DNA of 64,000 nucleotides from Plutella xylostella (GCF_932276165.1 NC_063982.1:2187501-2251500); one strand, 5' to 3'; positions 1-10,391 are shown, counted from the first letter of the stretch. Translations and numbers: made by a program. Notes: generated by a model from the sequence alone, not told the origin.

Positions 1-1467
1 AGCATACCATACATACTTAAGTATTCCATGAAATACCCTATATGTTACGGAACAAGCTTTAAATTCAAGTTGAAAGTGAAGATTGGACCAATTTACCCCG
101 TTTTACTAGAATGAAAATAATTTATAAGTAATAATAGTGTCATCAGAAGTTCAAATCAAAGTTTTATCATTGATTTTATTCACATATTGATATAGAGTTA
201 GGCTAAAATGCATTAATAGTACTTACTGACTACATAAATACTAGACATTATTATTTTTAGTAGTCCAATATATGGTGCGTTCACCCTAACATCGGTCCAA
301 GATTAATCTCAGGTGATTATGACTCTTTATGAGTCACTATCTTTTGTACAATCTATTACTATCGGGTCAATGACTTTATTATTAATTCTAACGCTTACTA
401 CGTATACTATTCTATTCTCGTTTATCTTTTTCTACTCGAACGAATGGTGACTAAATTTCCACTAATATAATGACGTAGGTACCTACTATGATGGGTCGTG
501 ACTATTGAACCTTGGACTTAAGTTAAGTACTTACTTACTTATAACGTTACCGACTACTTCAGATCAAAGCTACCTACTGATTGATTTTATAATCCGTTTT
601 CTACTTACATACAATTTTCATCTCTTTTTAATAGTTAAACAAGAAAGAACACTAATTATTACGAGAAATTCTTTGTCAAAAGCCGCAACAAACGTCTCAC
701 GGACATAGACAAAAAAAAATACATAAAAAAATCGATGAAAGCCATGTTATGAAGATAAAAAGAGAACACACAAAAGAGTTAAAAGACTGTACAATAGGCG
801 AGTAATTAGACATCGGTGGAAATGTAACCTGCCGCGACTAGGGATGGGACATGTCGATAGATCCGTTTAACGATAGTTGGTAAATAAAACTCGGCAGTTT
901 CCGTGATATGAAAATCACCATTATACAAACATTGTGAAACAAGCCTTAAGGGGGAATAAGTGCATGGTTGACGTTACACAGTATTTCAACAATACCTTGT
1001 AATTTTTTATTTAAAAATACCTACCTATTTGTTTTATTTTAAATAATGAAGGAAAAACTATGTGTCTGCTATTTTTTCATTCTTTAAAGTACAGACTTGT
1101 GATTTTCATATGTACAATGGAAACTAGGACTATTATGAACAAAGTATTAGGTCTGTACTTACATAATGTGAAAACCTTTAATTAGCTATTTAACTTAAGA
1201 AAGATTAGCTTGTCATTAGCACAAAGCTGTTAGTTTTCCACGCAATTGCTAAAACTAAAATATAACAAAATTACAACATATCGATGGTATATTGTTCCCG
1301 CGGTACGCAACCCACGCTAGTGTTGTGCTAAGTATCACGACCTGAGTCGTGAGCACAAGTTTCGATCCTCCGTTAACGTTGCGTTTCGTCAACTGTCACT
1401 GTCAAAATGTAAGGGAAAGTTAGTTCCAAAAGTGACATTTGTTTTTTCCATATGTTAGGTGGAATTT
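1..1467. other. AT-rich sequence with no recognised gene
   Basis: I see no open reading frame with protein-like composition and no repeat that recurs elsewhere in the window. Short ORFs here are what AT-rich DNA gives by chance. Confidence 0.6.
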
Positions 1468-1468
1468 C

Positions 1469-1563
1469 ACCAAACGCTAAACGTATTTAGTAGCCCTGTC
1501 ATACATCTGTCAGTTAGTACAAAAGGTATATAAATTTTGATTTAAATACGTTTAGCGTTTGGT
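1469..1563. repeat. Small hairpin element (MITE-like)
   Basis: Two perfect 21-bp inverted arms, 1469-1489 and 1543-1563, share the core CCAAACGCTAAACGTATTTA and enclose about 50 bp of AT-rich sequence. There is no coding capacity. I could not define a target duplication, so it may be a terminal-inverted-repeat element or only a hairpin. Confidence 0.6.
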
Positions 1564-1790
1564 AAAAGTGACCCTTCGTGTAGATTCGAAAATAGTATCG
1601 AATCCTATGCTCGCTGCACTGTTTATCGATAGATGCGTATCGGATCGGCCGATGTCCGTATCAGCGGGCTATGTAATTGCTATTGTCTGCGTTTGATCGC
1701 CTCTCCATGTTGCCAGCTTGTTTGCCGAGCTTTGAGTCTCGTAGACAGGCCTTTTTGTTTTTGGGCCCGACGAAAAAAGAGGGGTGTTAT

Positions 1791-2010
1791 CCTAACTAAT
1801 ATTATAAATGCGAAAGTAACTGTGTCTGTCTGTATGTCTGTCTGTCTGTCTGTCTGTCTGTTACTCTTTCACGCCATAACTACTGAACGGATTTGGATGA
1901 AATTTGTTATACATATGGTCTAGACCCTGAGAAAGAACATAGGCTACTTTTTATTCCGAAATTCCCACGGGAAAACTTTTTAAGGCGAAGCGAAGCTAGC
2001 GGGAACAGCT
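1791..2010 (+). mobile_element. Helitron-like (GTCT)n element, copy 1
   Basis: It starts TCCTAACTAATATTATAAAT-like, carries a (GTCT)n tract, then a conserved block running to GGGAACAGCT. The usual final CTAGT is degraded to CTATA. It is one of twelve copies in the window. The family is non-coding. Copies typically begin TC, end CTAG and sit between A and T, which is the Helitron signature. Very similar (GTCY)n-bearing elements in Lepidoptera have also been described as MITEs. Confidence 0.8.
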
Positions 2011-2565
2011 ATAAGTTATAAGTTTAACGTGTCTGTATTGCTGTGTGTGGTAACGTAGCTCCAAACCGAACCGTACCGTTTTTGACTTGTTTTTTTCTTG
2101 GATTTATGATCCTATGATGTAATAGGATCATAGGATTCATAGGTAAGTTACCCCGAGTGTTTTATCAAAATCGGCATAGTTTTCGGGTGTTTTTACTTTG
2201 GTCAGGTTATTACGCTTTGCGTAGTGATAAATTTTGCTAGGGGTGGATGAGCGTGGGCTCTTTTGACAGGTTTTTTTTTAAAATAGGTTATAGGTAACGT
2301 GTAAAGAACTGCACATATCCTGTTTTATCTTAGCCCTTTGTCGTAGTCGAAGGAGTATGTATTGTAAGTAAATGTAATAACTTTCACCCAATTAGCTCAA
2401 TGCCCGCTCTAGCCCCCAACAGCTCTATGGTGCGTAGGTTGTAGATCGTAGATCTGGTCGCGATGACGCAGCGGTGACCAGTCATCATTCGCGATCGGTC
2501 ATTCTGGCACAGATTCGAAACCCGGCCTGGATCGGAATATTTTGTTTAATTTACGTCGTCGCTAT
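2011..2565. other. Unassigned sequence
   Basis: No gene or recurrent repeat recognised. A short direct and inverted repetition of a GATCCTATGA-like motif lies near 2100-2130. Confidence 0.5.
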
Positions 2566-2566
2566 A

Positions 2567-2650
2567 CAGGGTGTTGCAAAAAGGGTATGCTAAGCCGAAA
2601 GAGGGTGACTCAGGGGGTCATCCTGAACAACTTTTCTTCTAAGAGTTTTG
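2567..2650 (+). mobile_element. Half of a TA-site MITE (family G)
   Basis: The left terminus CAGGGTGTTGCAAAAAGGGT is followed by TATGCTAAGCCGAAAG and a GTGACTCAGGGGGT block, matching the left half of the copy at 18095-18230. The right terminus is missing because LINE-derived sequence follows directly. Confidence 0.65.
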
Positions 2651-2654
2651 AAAC

Positions 2655-2930
2655 AGCCCTGTATTGGGTGCCCATAGTCTTCTACTGCTGGATATAGGTT
2701 TCTCCCAAGCAGTGTCACATTTTCCTCCTCGGCCTTCCTCATACAGCCACCACCGGCCACCTGTCTAAGGTCGTCGGTCCAGCGGGCCGGAGGGCGTCCC
2801 ACGCTACTCTTGCCTGTTTGTGGTCTCCACGCGAGAGATCGTTTGCCCCACCGGTCATCGGTTCTTCGGCATAGGTACATGGCAATTGGCCAGCCCACTG
2901 CCACTTCAGCTTGCAGATTTTAAGAGCTAT
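2655..2930 (-). pseudogene. LINE polymerase C-terminal fragment
   Basis: On the minus strand this reads as the C-terminal part of a non-LTR retrotransposon polymerase: a KLKWQWAGQ-like stretch, then RRTDDRWGKR, VGRPPARWTDDL and VAGGGCMRKAEE. In intact relatives this region follows the reverse transcriptase and continues to a GEAYVQQ-like end, here degraded to GRNLYPAVED. Only about 90 residues are left, with no RT motifs and no start codon of its own. It is a dead fragment. The clade is RTE-like or related, assigned from memory of lepidopteran LINEs. Confidence 0.7.
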
Positions 2931-2999
2931 GTCGGTTTTTGTTTTGGTATTATTTTACAAATTACAGTTAGTCCCATATTAAAAGTTGCTTAGTTATAC

Positions 3000-3112
3000 G
3001 AGGTGTTGCAAAAAGGGTATACTAAGCTGAATCTGTGTAGCATGTTATATCTAAGTCCGGAAATGAAATCAGAATTTACGTTACGATTACTTTGGCTTAG
3101 TATACCCATTTT
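3000..3112 (+). mobile_element. TA-site MITE, family G, degenerate copy
   Basis: The left end GGTGTTGCAAAAAGGGTATA and the right end TTAGTATACCCATTTTTCAA form imperfect inverted termini around a GCATGTTATATCTAAG core shared with copies at 17424, 22540 and 40595. Confidence 0.7.
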
Positions 3113-3645
3113 TCAAATTTAATTAAGTAATGCTGAATAGTTTACCAAAAAAAAAACATCTTGTAGTTATATTATTTTCGCAACGAATACGTAAATAAGT
3201 TCCCAAAACAAACTAAACCATTAAACAACGTTCTCAAATAGCGGACACTTAAAATAAACAGTATTCCAACGGGCACGGTTTCAACAGTGCCTCTGTACAA
3301 AAAGGCCTTATCTCAGTTATATTAATAATTCTCTCCGCAGAATCGTCCGGTCCGGCGTCGCTTGATTTGTGGTTGTGGCACACAGCGCAATGATGTATAA
3401 AAAAAAATATTTCTTAAATAAGGGTGTTGACTTATGCCATGGGTTTGGAAGAAAAAAGAGAGGTCTTTCCCCAGGGGTTAAAAAAGAAAGTAGGTTTTAA
3501 AAATATATAAAAATAAAGTAGGTTTTAATAAGTATATGTATTTATATATGTATAGTGTAACAACATATTATCTATTTTATCATGGCTTATCATAGTTCTG
3601 GTAGCCGTGGAGCTAAAACTCTATCAGTGTTTTGTCAACAAAAAT
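3113..3645. other. Unassigned sequence
   Basis: AT-rich with short A and T runs. No gene, RNA or recurring repeat recognised. Confidence 0.5.
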
Positions 3646-3730
3646 AAAAACCGGCCGGGTGCGAGTTGGGCTCGTTATCATGTCAATTCAATAGCAACAC
3701 GCACATCCCGAGATATTATTATGGTCTTGA
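3646..3730 (+). repeat. CCGGCC repeat head, copy 1
   Basis: AAAACCGGCCGGGTGCGAGT followed by TGGGCTCG and, further on, a GGGGTTCCG block. This resembles the head of a common lepidopteran repeat. A second copy is at 21940-22060. Confidence 0.5.
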
Positions 3731-4495
3731 GGGGTTCCGCTCATCTGGCATAATCTTTATTGACCAAAACTCATTTCGCATAACTCGTATGGTCTAAACT
3801 TTTTTGGCCGAACCATCACTTTGCCAAGACTTATGTGGCATAAGGCTCGTTTCGTCTAAAACTCTTTAGGCACAATCTTTAAACACCTAAGTTTCGTTTG
3901 CTCAAATTTATGTTCGTCTATACCTATGTATAATCTTGTTTCTCCTAATGTTATCTTAATAAATAATATATTAAGTATGTAGTAAATGTACAAATTGTGG
4001 TATTTTTCTCCTACATCCCGAAAATCACGTATGATCAAAAAATCGAAAGTTAACGACCAATATAATTATTACAAACCCCATGAGATCGAAACCTAAAAAT
4101 AGGTGCGACGACGAGCAAAGTGAGGAGGAGCGTGTTAGGTGCACATGTTCATCAAAACCAAAGCGGAGCGCAGCGAAGCGGAGCGGAGCGTTTTCCAAAC
4201 AGCGGAAACAATACAAGGCACCAGTTTGCGCTATGTAGGGAGACGCTTCGTCAAAGTTAAAGCCAAACGAATATTATTACTTTGTATAAACCTATGCCAT
4301 TGCATTATTAGGCTATTCAAGATTTGGCCATACCATTATTAGGCTAAACAATGTTATGCAAAATAACTTTTTACTAAACGATATTTATGCCATACGATTT
4401 TCGGCGTAACGAGACTTTGACCAAACGTTACTATGCAATACGAGATTAGGCAAAAAAATCTTATGCCAAAAAAGGTAGAACCGGTCTTGAGAGAC
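3731..4495 (+). repeat. Degenerate minisatellite, period 15-16 bp
   Basis: 3731-3900 and about 4255-4495 break into successive 14-17 bp units with the loose consensus GGCATAACNATTTTT, each opening with GGC, GCC, GACC or CGC. Roughly ten units are on the left and fourteen on the right, in the same orientation. The units are too diverged for an easy dot-plot match. The 350 bp between them (3901-4254) lacks the pattern and includes a purine-rich GGAGCGCAGCGAAGCGGAGC tract. It is not a CRISPR array: there is no conserved repeat and no spacer. Confidence 0.55.
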
Positions 4496-4532
4496 AGGGT
4501 ATCGTTTTTACTTTTGATGTATGGAATCCTAA

Positions 4533-4732
4533 TCCTAACTAATATTATAAATGCGAAAGTAACTGTGTCTGTCTGTCTGTTACTCTTTCACGCCAAAAAT
4601 ACTGAATGGATTTGAATGAAATTTGGTATACATATGGTCTAGACCCTGAGAAAGAATATAGGCTACTTTTTATCCCGGAATTCCCACGGGAAAACTTTTT
4701 AAGGCGAAGTGAAGCTCGCGGGAACAGCTAGT
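4533..4732 (+). mobile_element. Helitron-like (GTCT)n element, copy 2
   Basis: It begins TCCTAACTAATATTATAAAT after an A and ends GGGAACAGCTAG before a T. The (GTCT)n tract has only about three units. No coding capacity. Confidence 0.85.
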
Positions 4733-4869
4733 TATAAAAAAAACTCTCTGTATCAGCAACTTAAGGGCACATAGGTGTGCGATGTCTGGTAGCCGTAGTA
4801 ACAGACGGACGCTTCGAATATCGATCCCGACAGTAGGGATGGGTGCAACTCGATCGAAACTATCGATAC

Positions 4870-4952
4870 TTCGATATTATCTATTTTATTCTATTCAGAG
4901 AGGGGGCGAAGCTCCTGTAGTCTTCCTCTCTCGAGTGGAACCTTTGTACATA
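4870..4952 (-). mobile_element. SINE-B tail fragment
   Basis: Contains TCTCGAGTGGAACCTTTGTA-like sequence, the reverse complement of the 3' part of the complete SINE at 44787-45114, beside a TTCTATTC-type tail at its left. The 5' part is absent. Confidence 0.6.
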
Positions 4953-6020
4953 TCCCCTTAATTTCAGCTCAGCCAGCCTAGCTCCCGAGTAAACTGGAGC
5001 AGCAAGCCTGGGTGTTGCAAAAGCTGAGCTAGGCGCTCTGTTGGTCCAAGAATAGATGATCTCGTCTCTATTGTAGATGGACAAGCTAACAGAATGTTCA
5101 ATAGATACTTCGATAATTTTAATAAAGAAATGAGAGAGATGGCGGATACTGGATAAGATTCGGTATGTGAGGACATAAGGACGTAAACAAGGGGAAGTGT
5201 AAGGATAAATGTAAGATTTATAAAAACATAATACACAACTAAATTCACAAAAAAAACAAACTTAGAACTAAGATATTCATAAACATAATAAAAATATTAT
5301 GGCATTATGCTAAGTAGAACTTTATAGCTATCATGTCAAAATATTTTATCGATAATTAAAAAAGTCCGTGGCCCATCCCTATTGAAGCTTGATACGATAT
5401 TTTAATAAATGTTGGTTTGAGCAATTTTCATACGTTCCACCGTGGATGCGGGGTTATAATTAATTTGAACTTTATCTTTTAATTTAAGCTTGACTTTAAC
5501 ACTTGGAGTTCTGTTACTAATTTGTTTAATAGAATGACGAAACATACAGTTGACTCCATACACCGCCAAAGAAGTAATAATGATTGTATAATTTTGTACC
5601 TATCAAAAGTCATCAGCCAATATCAAGGAATAACGCGGACTCGGGTGTACCCTCCAATATGATAAAAGTACCTATATAAGATATTATTTTATGAACTTAA
5701 TGATTAGAAAATAATTGGCTTCGACACCCGTCGGTCCCAGGTTCGATTCATAAAGCTCCGTAAGTCCTAGCCTTTTATACATTATGATATCTAACAGTAT
5801 ACCTACATAATTAATGTAGACACTTATTACGACCATTTTCGTAATAAATGATCATGTCAGATCATGAACCTACCCTAACTTAAAATTTTATATAACACCC
5901 CTTTTTTAGACATTCGTCTATCCAGGGGCCATTTCATAAAAATTACAATCATACTTTTTTACATTTTAAGTATGTTAGGTACTTAGATACTGTGTATAAT
6001 TTTAAAAATTAATATGTAAT
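4953..6020. other. Unassigned sequence
   Basis: No recognised gene or element. ORFs here have no protein-like composition. A GGTTCGATTC near 5745 recalls a tRNA B box, but I see no A box at the right distance. Confidence 0.5.
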
Positions 6021-6021
6021 A

Positions 6022-6102
6022 CATTGACGAGCAATGAAAAGGTTCCACCTGCCATTGCCGTACAATATTATGTCACTGGAACTTTTACATTGCTCGTGAG
6101 TG
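6022..6102. mobile_element. TA-site MITE, family S, short copy
   Basis: Inverted ends CATTGACGAGCAATGAAAAG and TACATTGCTCGTGAGTG, flanked by TA on both sides. It has the same termini as the longer copy at 31072-31299 but only 81 bp between the flanks. Confidence 0.7.
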
Positions 6103-6177
6103 TATATACCTATATTATTATAACAAAGTACCTAGATATCAGAGTAGATATAACAAAGTAGATATAGAGAGGACGTC

Positions 6178-6390
6178 CTAGGCGAAAGTATGTCGACCAG
6201 ATAGGTGACATACTCAAGAAGAACCAAATCAGGAGTTTCCGAAACCGACGTGCGTGTATGAAGAGACTTATGAATGTGGAGGAAGCGAAAGAAGTATGTC
6301 AGGATCGTGGCACGTGGAGATCCATAGTCTCTGCCTACCCCTCTGGGAGACAGGCGTGAGCATATGTATGTATGTATGTATATCAAAATC
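6178..6390 (+). pseudogene. LINE polymerase C-terminal end, family R, copy 1
   Basis: An open frame runs from about 6180 to a TGA at 6357 and reads YVDQIGDILKK, SFRNRRACMKRLMNVEEAKE, VCQDRGTWRSIVSAYP, SGRQA-stop. The CxDRxxWRSxVxAxP pattern is the usual end of an RTE-like LINE polymerase. An ATGT-type tandem tail follows (GTATGTATGTATGTA). All catalytic domains are missing, as in a 5'-truncated insertion. A nearly identical copy at 47222-47396 has a clear target duplication. Confidence 0.75.
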
Positions 6391-6771
6391 AAGCATGGTG
6401 CTACCGACCAACGGTTCTCTTCTTATTTATTGATAATGAAATGTTTTATTTTTGAGATTTTATTAAGTTCCTATTAAATTTAATTAAATACCTACATACT
6501 TAGGTGTTTACTTTGTTGCTTATAAATAACAATTAAAGGTGATTTAACTAATATTATTCAAAAGCTTATTTACTTAGAGATTACTTTTATCTAGGTTTAA
6601 TAAACAAATTGTAAGTTTTACGAAACAGACTGATACCAGCAACTGTTTGTGCAAACTGAATGCACTTAGAGCCAGACATAATGCTTGTTGGTAATAATTG
6701 TATTTACCTACATAAAGACCTAGGTATTAAAATAGGATCGTGGTGGTACCTATATCGGATAAGGTCTTAAG
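6391..6771. other. Unassigned sequence
   Basis: No recognised gene or repeat. Confidence 0.5.
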
Positions 6772-7037
6772 GACGACCGAATGGCGTAGTGGTTAGTGAC
6801 CTGACTACTGAGCCGATGGTCCCGGGTTCGATTCCCGGCCGGGGCAGATATTTGTTTAAACACAGATATTTGTTCTCGGGTCTTGGATGTGCCCGTAAAA
6901 TGGCAATAGGCCCGCCCCCTATTACATTGGGACTAACATAACACTCTGGCGAAAAGTGGGTGCAGCAAAGCACCTCTGCCTACCCCGCAAGGGAGTACAT
7001 TAGTACAAGGCGTGAGTGCGTGTGTGTGTGTGTGTGT
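6772..7037 (+). mobile_element. SINE-A, GT-tail subtype
   Basis: The tRNA-like head GACGACCGAATGGCGTAGTG has an A box (GGCGTAGTGGTTAGTG) and a B box (GGTTCGATTCC). The body is GATGTGCCCGTAAAATGGCA, then GCGAAAAGTGGGTGCAGCAA, ending in (GT)n. A possible short target duplication GTCTTA flanks it. It is non-coding: transcription would be by RNA polymerase III from the internal boxes, and movement would use LINE enzymes. Confidence 0.85.
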
Positions 7038-7306
7038 CTTATTCGTGAGGCCGTGGGTTGGAAATAGTTCGAATCCTGCCACATATCAATTAATTATTTA
7101 GTAATAAGGAATTTAAGCAAAATTATGCCACGTTTGTATGTATGGCAGATTCAAAAGTTTATCAAATATTATACAACAAACCCAGCAATGTAGATCTACT
7201 TCACACTCGCTCTAAACAGTGTGTGAATCGGCCTTTATGTGTGGCTGTGGGAGAAGACTGCCCAAACGCCCTACGACAAAGAAAATAATGTTCAAAATAA
7301 CATATA

Positions 7307-7330
7307 CAGGGTGTTATATGCAACACCCTG
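7307..7330. mobile_element. TIR-only remnant of MITE family G
   Basis: Only the two termini remain: CAGGGTGTT, five bases, then CAACACCCTG, flanked by TA on each side. The whole interior of the element has been lost. Confidence 0.6.
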
Positions 7331-7337
7331 TATACAT

Positions 7338-7452
7338 ATATGCACTCACGACTGTAATCCCCGAAGGGGTAGTCAGATGTGGCTCACAAGCGAGCCACCC
7401 ACTTTTCGCAGCACATTTGTACTCACGTGATAGGTTGCGAACCATATCGCCG
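7338..7452 (-). mobile_element. SINE 3' segment related to SINE-A
   Basis: On the minus strand it reads GCGAAAAGTGGGTGGCTCGC, then CTACCCCTTCGGGGA and GTCGTGAGTGCATATATG. This parallels the GCGAAAAGTGGG, CTACCCCGCAAGGGA and GCGTGAGTGCGTG order of the SINE-A GT subtype, so it is a diverged relative. The tRNA-like head is absent. Confidence 0.55.
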
Positions 7453-7673
7453 TTCTGGAATAAGTTCAATGCACTTAGGATACACATCTAGAATCTAGAT
7501 TCAAAATAACCTCCTCAGTAACCCCTTTTCGGCTTACCATGGCACTTTTGCAAATCCTACATTATGTATACCTGTTTAGCATCTAAGCCTCGTCACATGC
7601 CGGCATCAATCAATGACGCAGTATAAATGGTCATGCGCCTGCGCAGGGGGTCACTCTATACCGAGTATATAGG
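7453..7673. other. Unassigned sequence
   Basis: No gene recognised. A TATAAATGG near 7622 sits in sequence with no ORF behind it. Confidence 0.4.
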
Positions 7674-7942
7674 GACGACCGACTGGCGTAGTGGTTAGTG
7701 ACCCTGACTACTGAGCCAAAGGTCCCGGGTTCGATTCCCGGCTGGGGCAGATATTTGTTAAAAGACAGATATTTGTACTCGGGTCTTGGGTGTTGATATT
7801 TATATTTAGTATCTATCTATCTATATATTTGTGTAGAAATATCAGCTGTCCGACACCCATAACACAGGTTCTGCCTAGCTTGGGGTCGGATGGCCGTGTG
7901 TGAGATGTCCCCACATATTATTATTATTATATTATTATATAC
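7674..7942 (+). mobile_element. SINE-A, TTA-tail subtype
   Basis: The same tRNA-like head as at 6772, with A and B boxes, but a different body: TCTTGGGTGTTGATATTTAT, a short ATCT tract, CAGCTGTCCGACACCCATAA, GGGGTCGGATGGCCGTGTGT, ending in a (TTA)n tail. No coding capacity. Confidence 0.85.
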
Positions 7943-7955
7943 TGACGAAAAACGA

Positions 7956-8112
7956 ACGAACAAGAGCTGTCGTGCAACCGGCACGTTTAATACAACGGTA
8001 GAGAGTCGTGGTAAGGTGAAGTTTTGTTTTTCCGAAGCTTCGGAGCGCTGCGCTAGTTACGGTTCTATCTCGTTGTATTAAGCGTGCCGATTGAGTGACA
8101 ATTCTCGTTTGT
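7956..8112. repeat. Foldback element with imperfect 41-bp arms
   Basis: Arms 7956-7996 and 8071-8112 match in inverse orientation at about three quarters of positions, best over GGCACGTTTAATACAACG. The centre holds the palindrome CCGAAGCTTCGG and AGCGCTGCGC. A 26-bp stretch of that centre (8028-8053) recurs exactly, inverted, at 28538-28563. Confidence 0.55.
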
Positions 8113-8151
8113 TTGTTCATTCATAGATTTAGAAAGTGACCCCCCAGATGC

Positions 8152-8251
8152 GTGGCGAGATAGGCAGGCAATATGCCTACCCAATGAGGGCTAAGCGACA
8201 TGTGAGGGAACTCTTGAAGAGGATTGAAGGTTACAATTACGATCGAGTTTG
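8152..8251 (+). other. Possible terminal exon or protein-derived fragment
   Basis: After a pyrimidine run ending CCCCCCAG, an ATG opens 33 codons reading MRGEIGRQYAYPMRAKRHVR, then ELLKRIEGYNYDRV and a TGA stop. The charged, helix-like composition resembles a real protein end more than a random AT-rich ORF. The CAG could be a 3' splice site. I do not recognise the family, and it could equally be the end of an unknown mobile-element protein. LINE-1 is inserted just downstream. Confidence 0.25.
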
Positions 8252-8264
8252 ATGATGATTCTGT

Positions 8265-8274
8265 AGTGTAGGGG
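8265..8274 (+). repeat. Left target-site duplication of LINE-1
   Basis: AGTGTAGGGG here is repeated exactly at 14447-14456, at the two ends of the element. Confidence 0.8.
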
Positions 8275-9112
8275 TGCGTCTAGTGGTAGTACCTTTCAGG
8301 TCTCTACAGCCGGCCCTCCATCCGGAGGGTGTATGCCACACTGGTCCACAGGCGTTCCACAAATCTCTCACCAGTGGCTCCAAGAAGCTGTTGTGCACGC
8401 AGCGGCCACACCACGGTAAACCACGTCGGCTCGTGGGCTAAACCTGGTCGAGGGGAGCCTGCACGCTTCGGCGGACAGGCCTGAACGTAGACACCTCCTA
8501 CGCAGTGCATGAAGACTGATCCGGTGACGAAGGCAAACCACAGCTGATAAGCAACGGTAATTGGCAGAGTCAGCGGGACAGCAAAGGCATGGTGGAAGGC
8601 CAGAGGCGACAGCAGAGGTCTACAGCGGCTGTCGGCAGACACTGCATCCAACTCTTCTCCGATCGTAGCGGTCTCCGTTCCATCGGGTACAGAAGAGGGC
8701 GGACGAGAGAGTGCACCTGTGGTTGCGCACCCACTTGTGCACTATAATATGATCTGCGTATCGGACTGCTTCTGGATAACGGACTCGGAATCGACAAGAC
8801 CTGCGGCGATGAGCAAAAGTAGAGAGGTTCGGTTGTGATGCACACCGGGCTTTGTCCAATACTTGCACGCAGGCGGCTCAGAGAGAGTGGTCGCTTTTGC
8901 GCTGATTGAGGTGACAGCGTGAGCTCGGCAGCACTCTGAGTGTCCAAGCAGCCCTATTCAGGGAAGCACTGCTTGCCCCACACGGGGACGGGACTAGAAA
9001 AGGTGTCCTAAAAATTGCTCGCCTCAAAACTACAGGGAGGTAGTAACCACGGCTGCCTGAGCATCCCTCCAATCGTGGTCGAAAACGAGCACATTATAAC
9101 ACGACATCAAAA
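8275..9112 (+). promoter_or_regulatory. 5' leader of LINE-1
   Basis: GC-richer than the surroundings, without a protein-like ORF on the plus strand. Minus-strand ORFs in it look like shadows. Full-length LINEs carry an internal promoter in this position, so this is the likely promoter region, but I see no specific motif. Confidence 0.45.
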
Positions 9113-10391
9113 ATGACATTTGCTGCATGGAACGTACGCACACTGATTGATCGCGATACCAACATTTGCCCTGAAAGAAAAACCGCTATAGTGGCACGTG
9201 AACTTCGTCGCTATAATGTGGATGTAGCCGCAATCAGCGAGACCCACCTGGCCGACGAAGGAGAACTAGTGGAGCACGGTGGCGAGTATACTTTTTACTG
9301 GAAGGGGACTCCTGCATCCGAGCCAAGACGCTCAGGAGTCGGGTTTGCGATCAAAAGCGCTATTGTGAAGAAACTGGTTGAATGTCCAGTGTTTATTTCC
9401 GACCGCATTATCACTTTGCGCTTACACTTGGAAAATAATCAGTACCTCAACTTGATAAGCGTTTAACGCCCCAACGATGACCAACGATGACGACATTAAG
9501 GAGCGTTTCTATGAAGAGCTTGCAGCCACCCTCTCTGGTATTCGACCGGTAGAGAAGATCCTTCTGCTTGGTGACCTGAATGCTAGAGTTGGCCGTGATT
9601 ATGAAGCTTGGCCGCGTGTTTTGGGTCGGCACGGTATAGGTAACATGAACAGTAATGGCCAAATGTTACTCAGCCTCTGTGCGCAATTTGGCTTGGCTAT
9701 AACCAATACCTATTTTAGATTACCCATTAAGCACAAGGTCACATGGATGCACCCGAGGTCCAAACACTGGCACCTTATAGACTACGCCATAGTCCGGCAA
9801 GCGGATATTTCGCAAGTCCTCGTCACGCGGGTTATGCGAGGGGCCGAATGTTGGACGGATCACAAGCTTGTGGTGACTAAAGTAAAACTGCGACTTCGCC
9901 CGCCCGTCAGATCCAACAGAGTCAATTCAGCACGTCTTGACGTAAATAAACTGGCTAGTATGGAAACTCGAAACAGTTATTGTCATGCTTTGAATAACGC
10001 AACCTCAACAATTGACACAGATGGTGACTTACAAATGACATGGGACTTACTATGTTCGCAAATAATTGATTCGGCCAAACACATGTTAGGGAAATTACCC
10101 CGTATTAACGAAGACTGGTTCGACGAGAACGATCAGTCATTGACCGATGCGATTGCAAAGCACCGAGCCTTGTTGCGACGTCACCGTCGGGGAAGACAAT
10201 CTCGAGAGACGCTGGAGGAGATAAAGAAAAGCAGTGCTGCGCTTCGTTCTCTTACTCGGGAAGTAAAGGACCAGTGGTGGAAACAGAAAGCCGAGTTCAT
10301 CAACTGGCTTTCCCAGTCTAACCGGCTAGGGCTGTTTTATGCTGAAGTACGGAAACTAATCGGCAGTGCGCCCCGTGTCAATGTACCACTG
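9113..10391 (+). pseudogene. LINE-1 ORF, 5' part: endonuclease domain
   Basis: N-terminal endonuclease of the exonuclease-endonuclease-phosphatase fold, which nicks the target DNA. Motifs in order: WNVRTL near the start, ISETHL, GDLNAR, then IDYAIV and CWTDHKLV with the catalytic Asp-His pair. After it comes a basic linker rich in RRHRRGRQ. The start ATG at 9113 is followed at once by MTFAAWNVRTL, the normal beginning of the domain. One extra A at about 9464-9466 turns a VYAPT-like reading into V-stop, and the frame resumes 1 nt over from about 9467. The reading continues to the target duplication at 10383-10391, where LINE-2 interrupts it, and carries on at 12481. Confidence 0.85.
10383..10391 (+). 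repeat. Left target-site duplication of LINE-2
   Basis: GTACCACTG occurs here and at 12472-12480, directly bounding the inserted LINE-2. The duplication lies inside LINE-1 coding sequence. Confidence 0.9.

Noticed and set aside
3731..4495. CRISPR array
   Set aside because: Units of 14-17 bp without a conserved repeat or spacers, in a eukaryotic genome.
5735..5770. SINE or tRNA from the GGTTCGATTC near 5745
   Set aside because: No A-box-like sequence at the right distance and no match to the SINE families of the window.
6767..6973. ORFs of 66-111 aa around 6.8, 33, 33.7 and 50.7 kb sharing a common sequence
   Set aside because: They are translations of SINE-A copies, which are non-coding.
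8304..9072. Minus-strand ORFs of 64-125 aa
   Set aside because: They lie antisense in the leader of LINE-1, overlap each other in different frames and show no domain.
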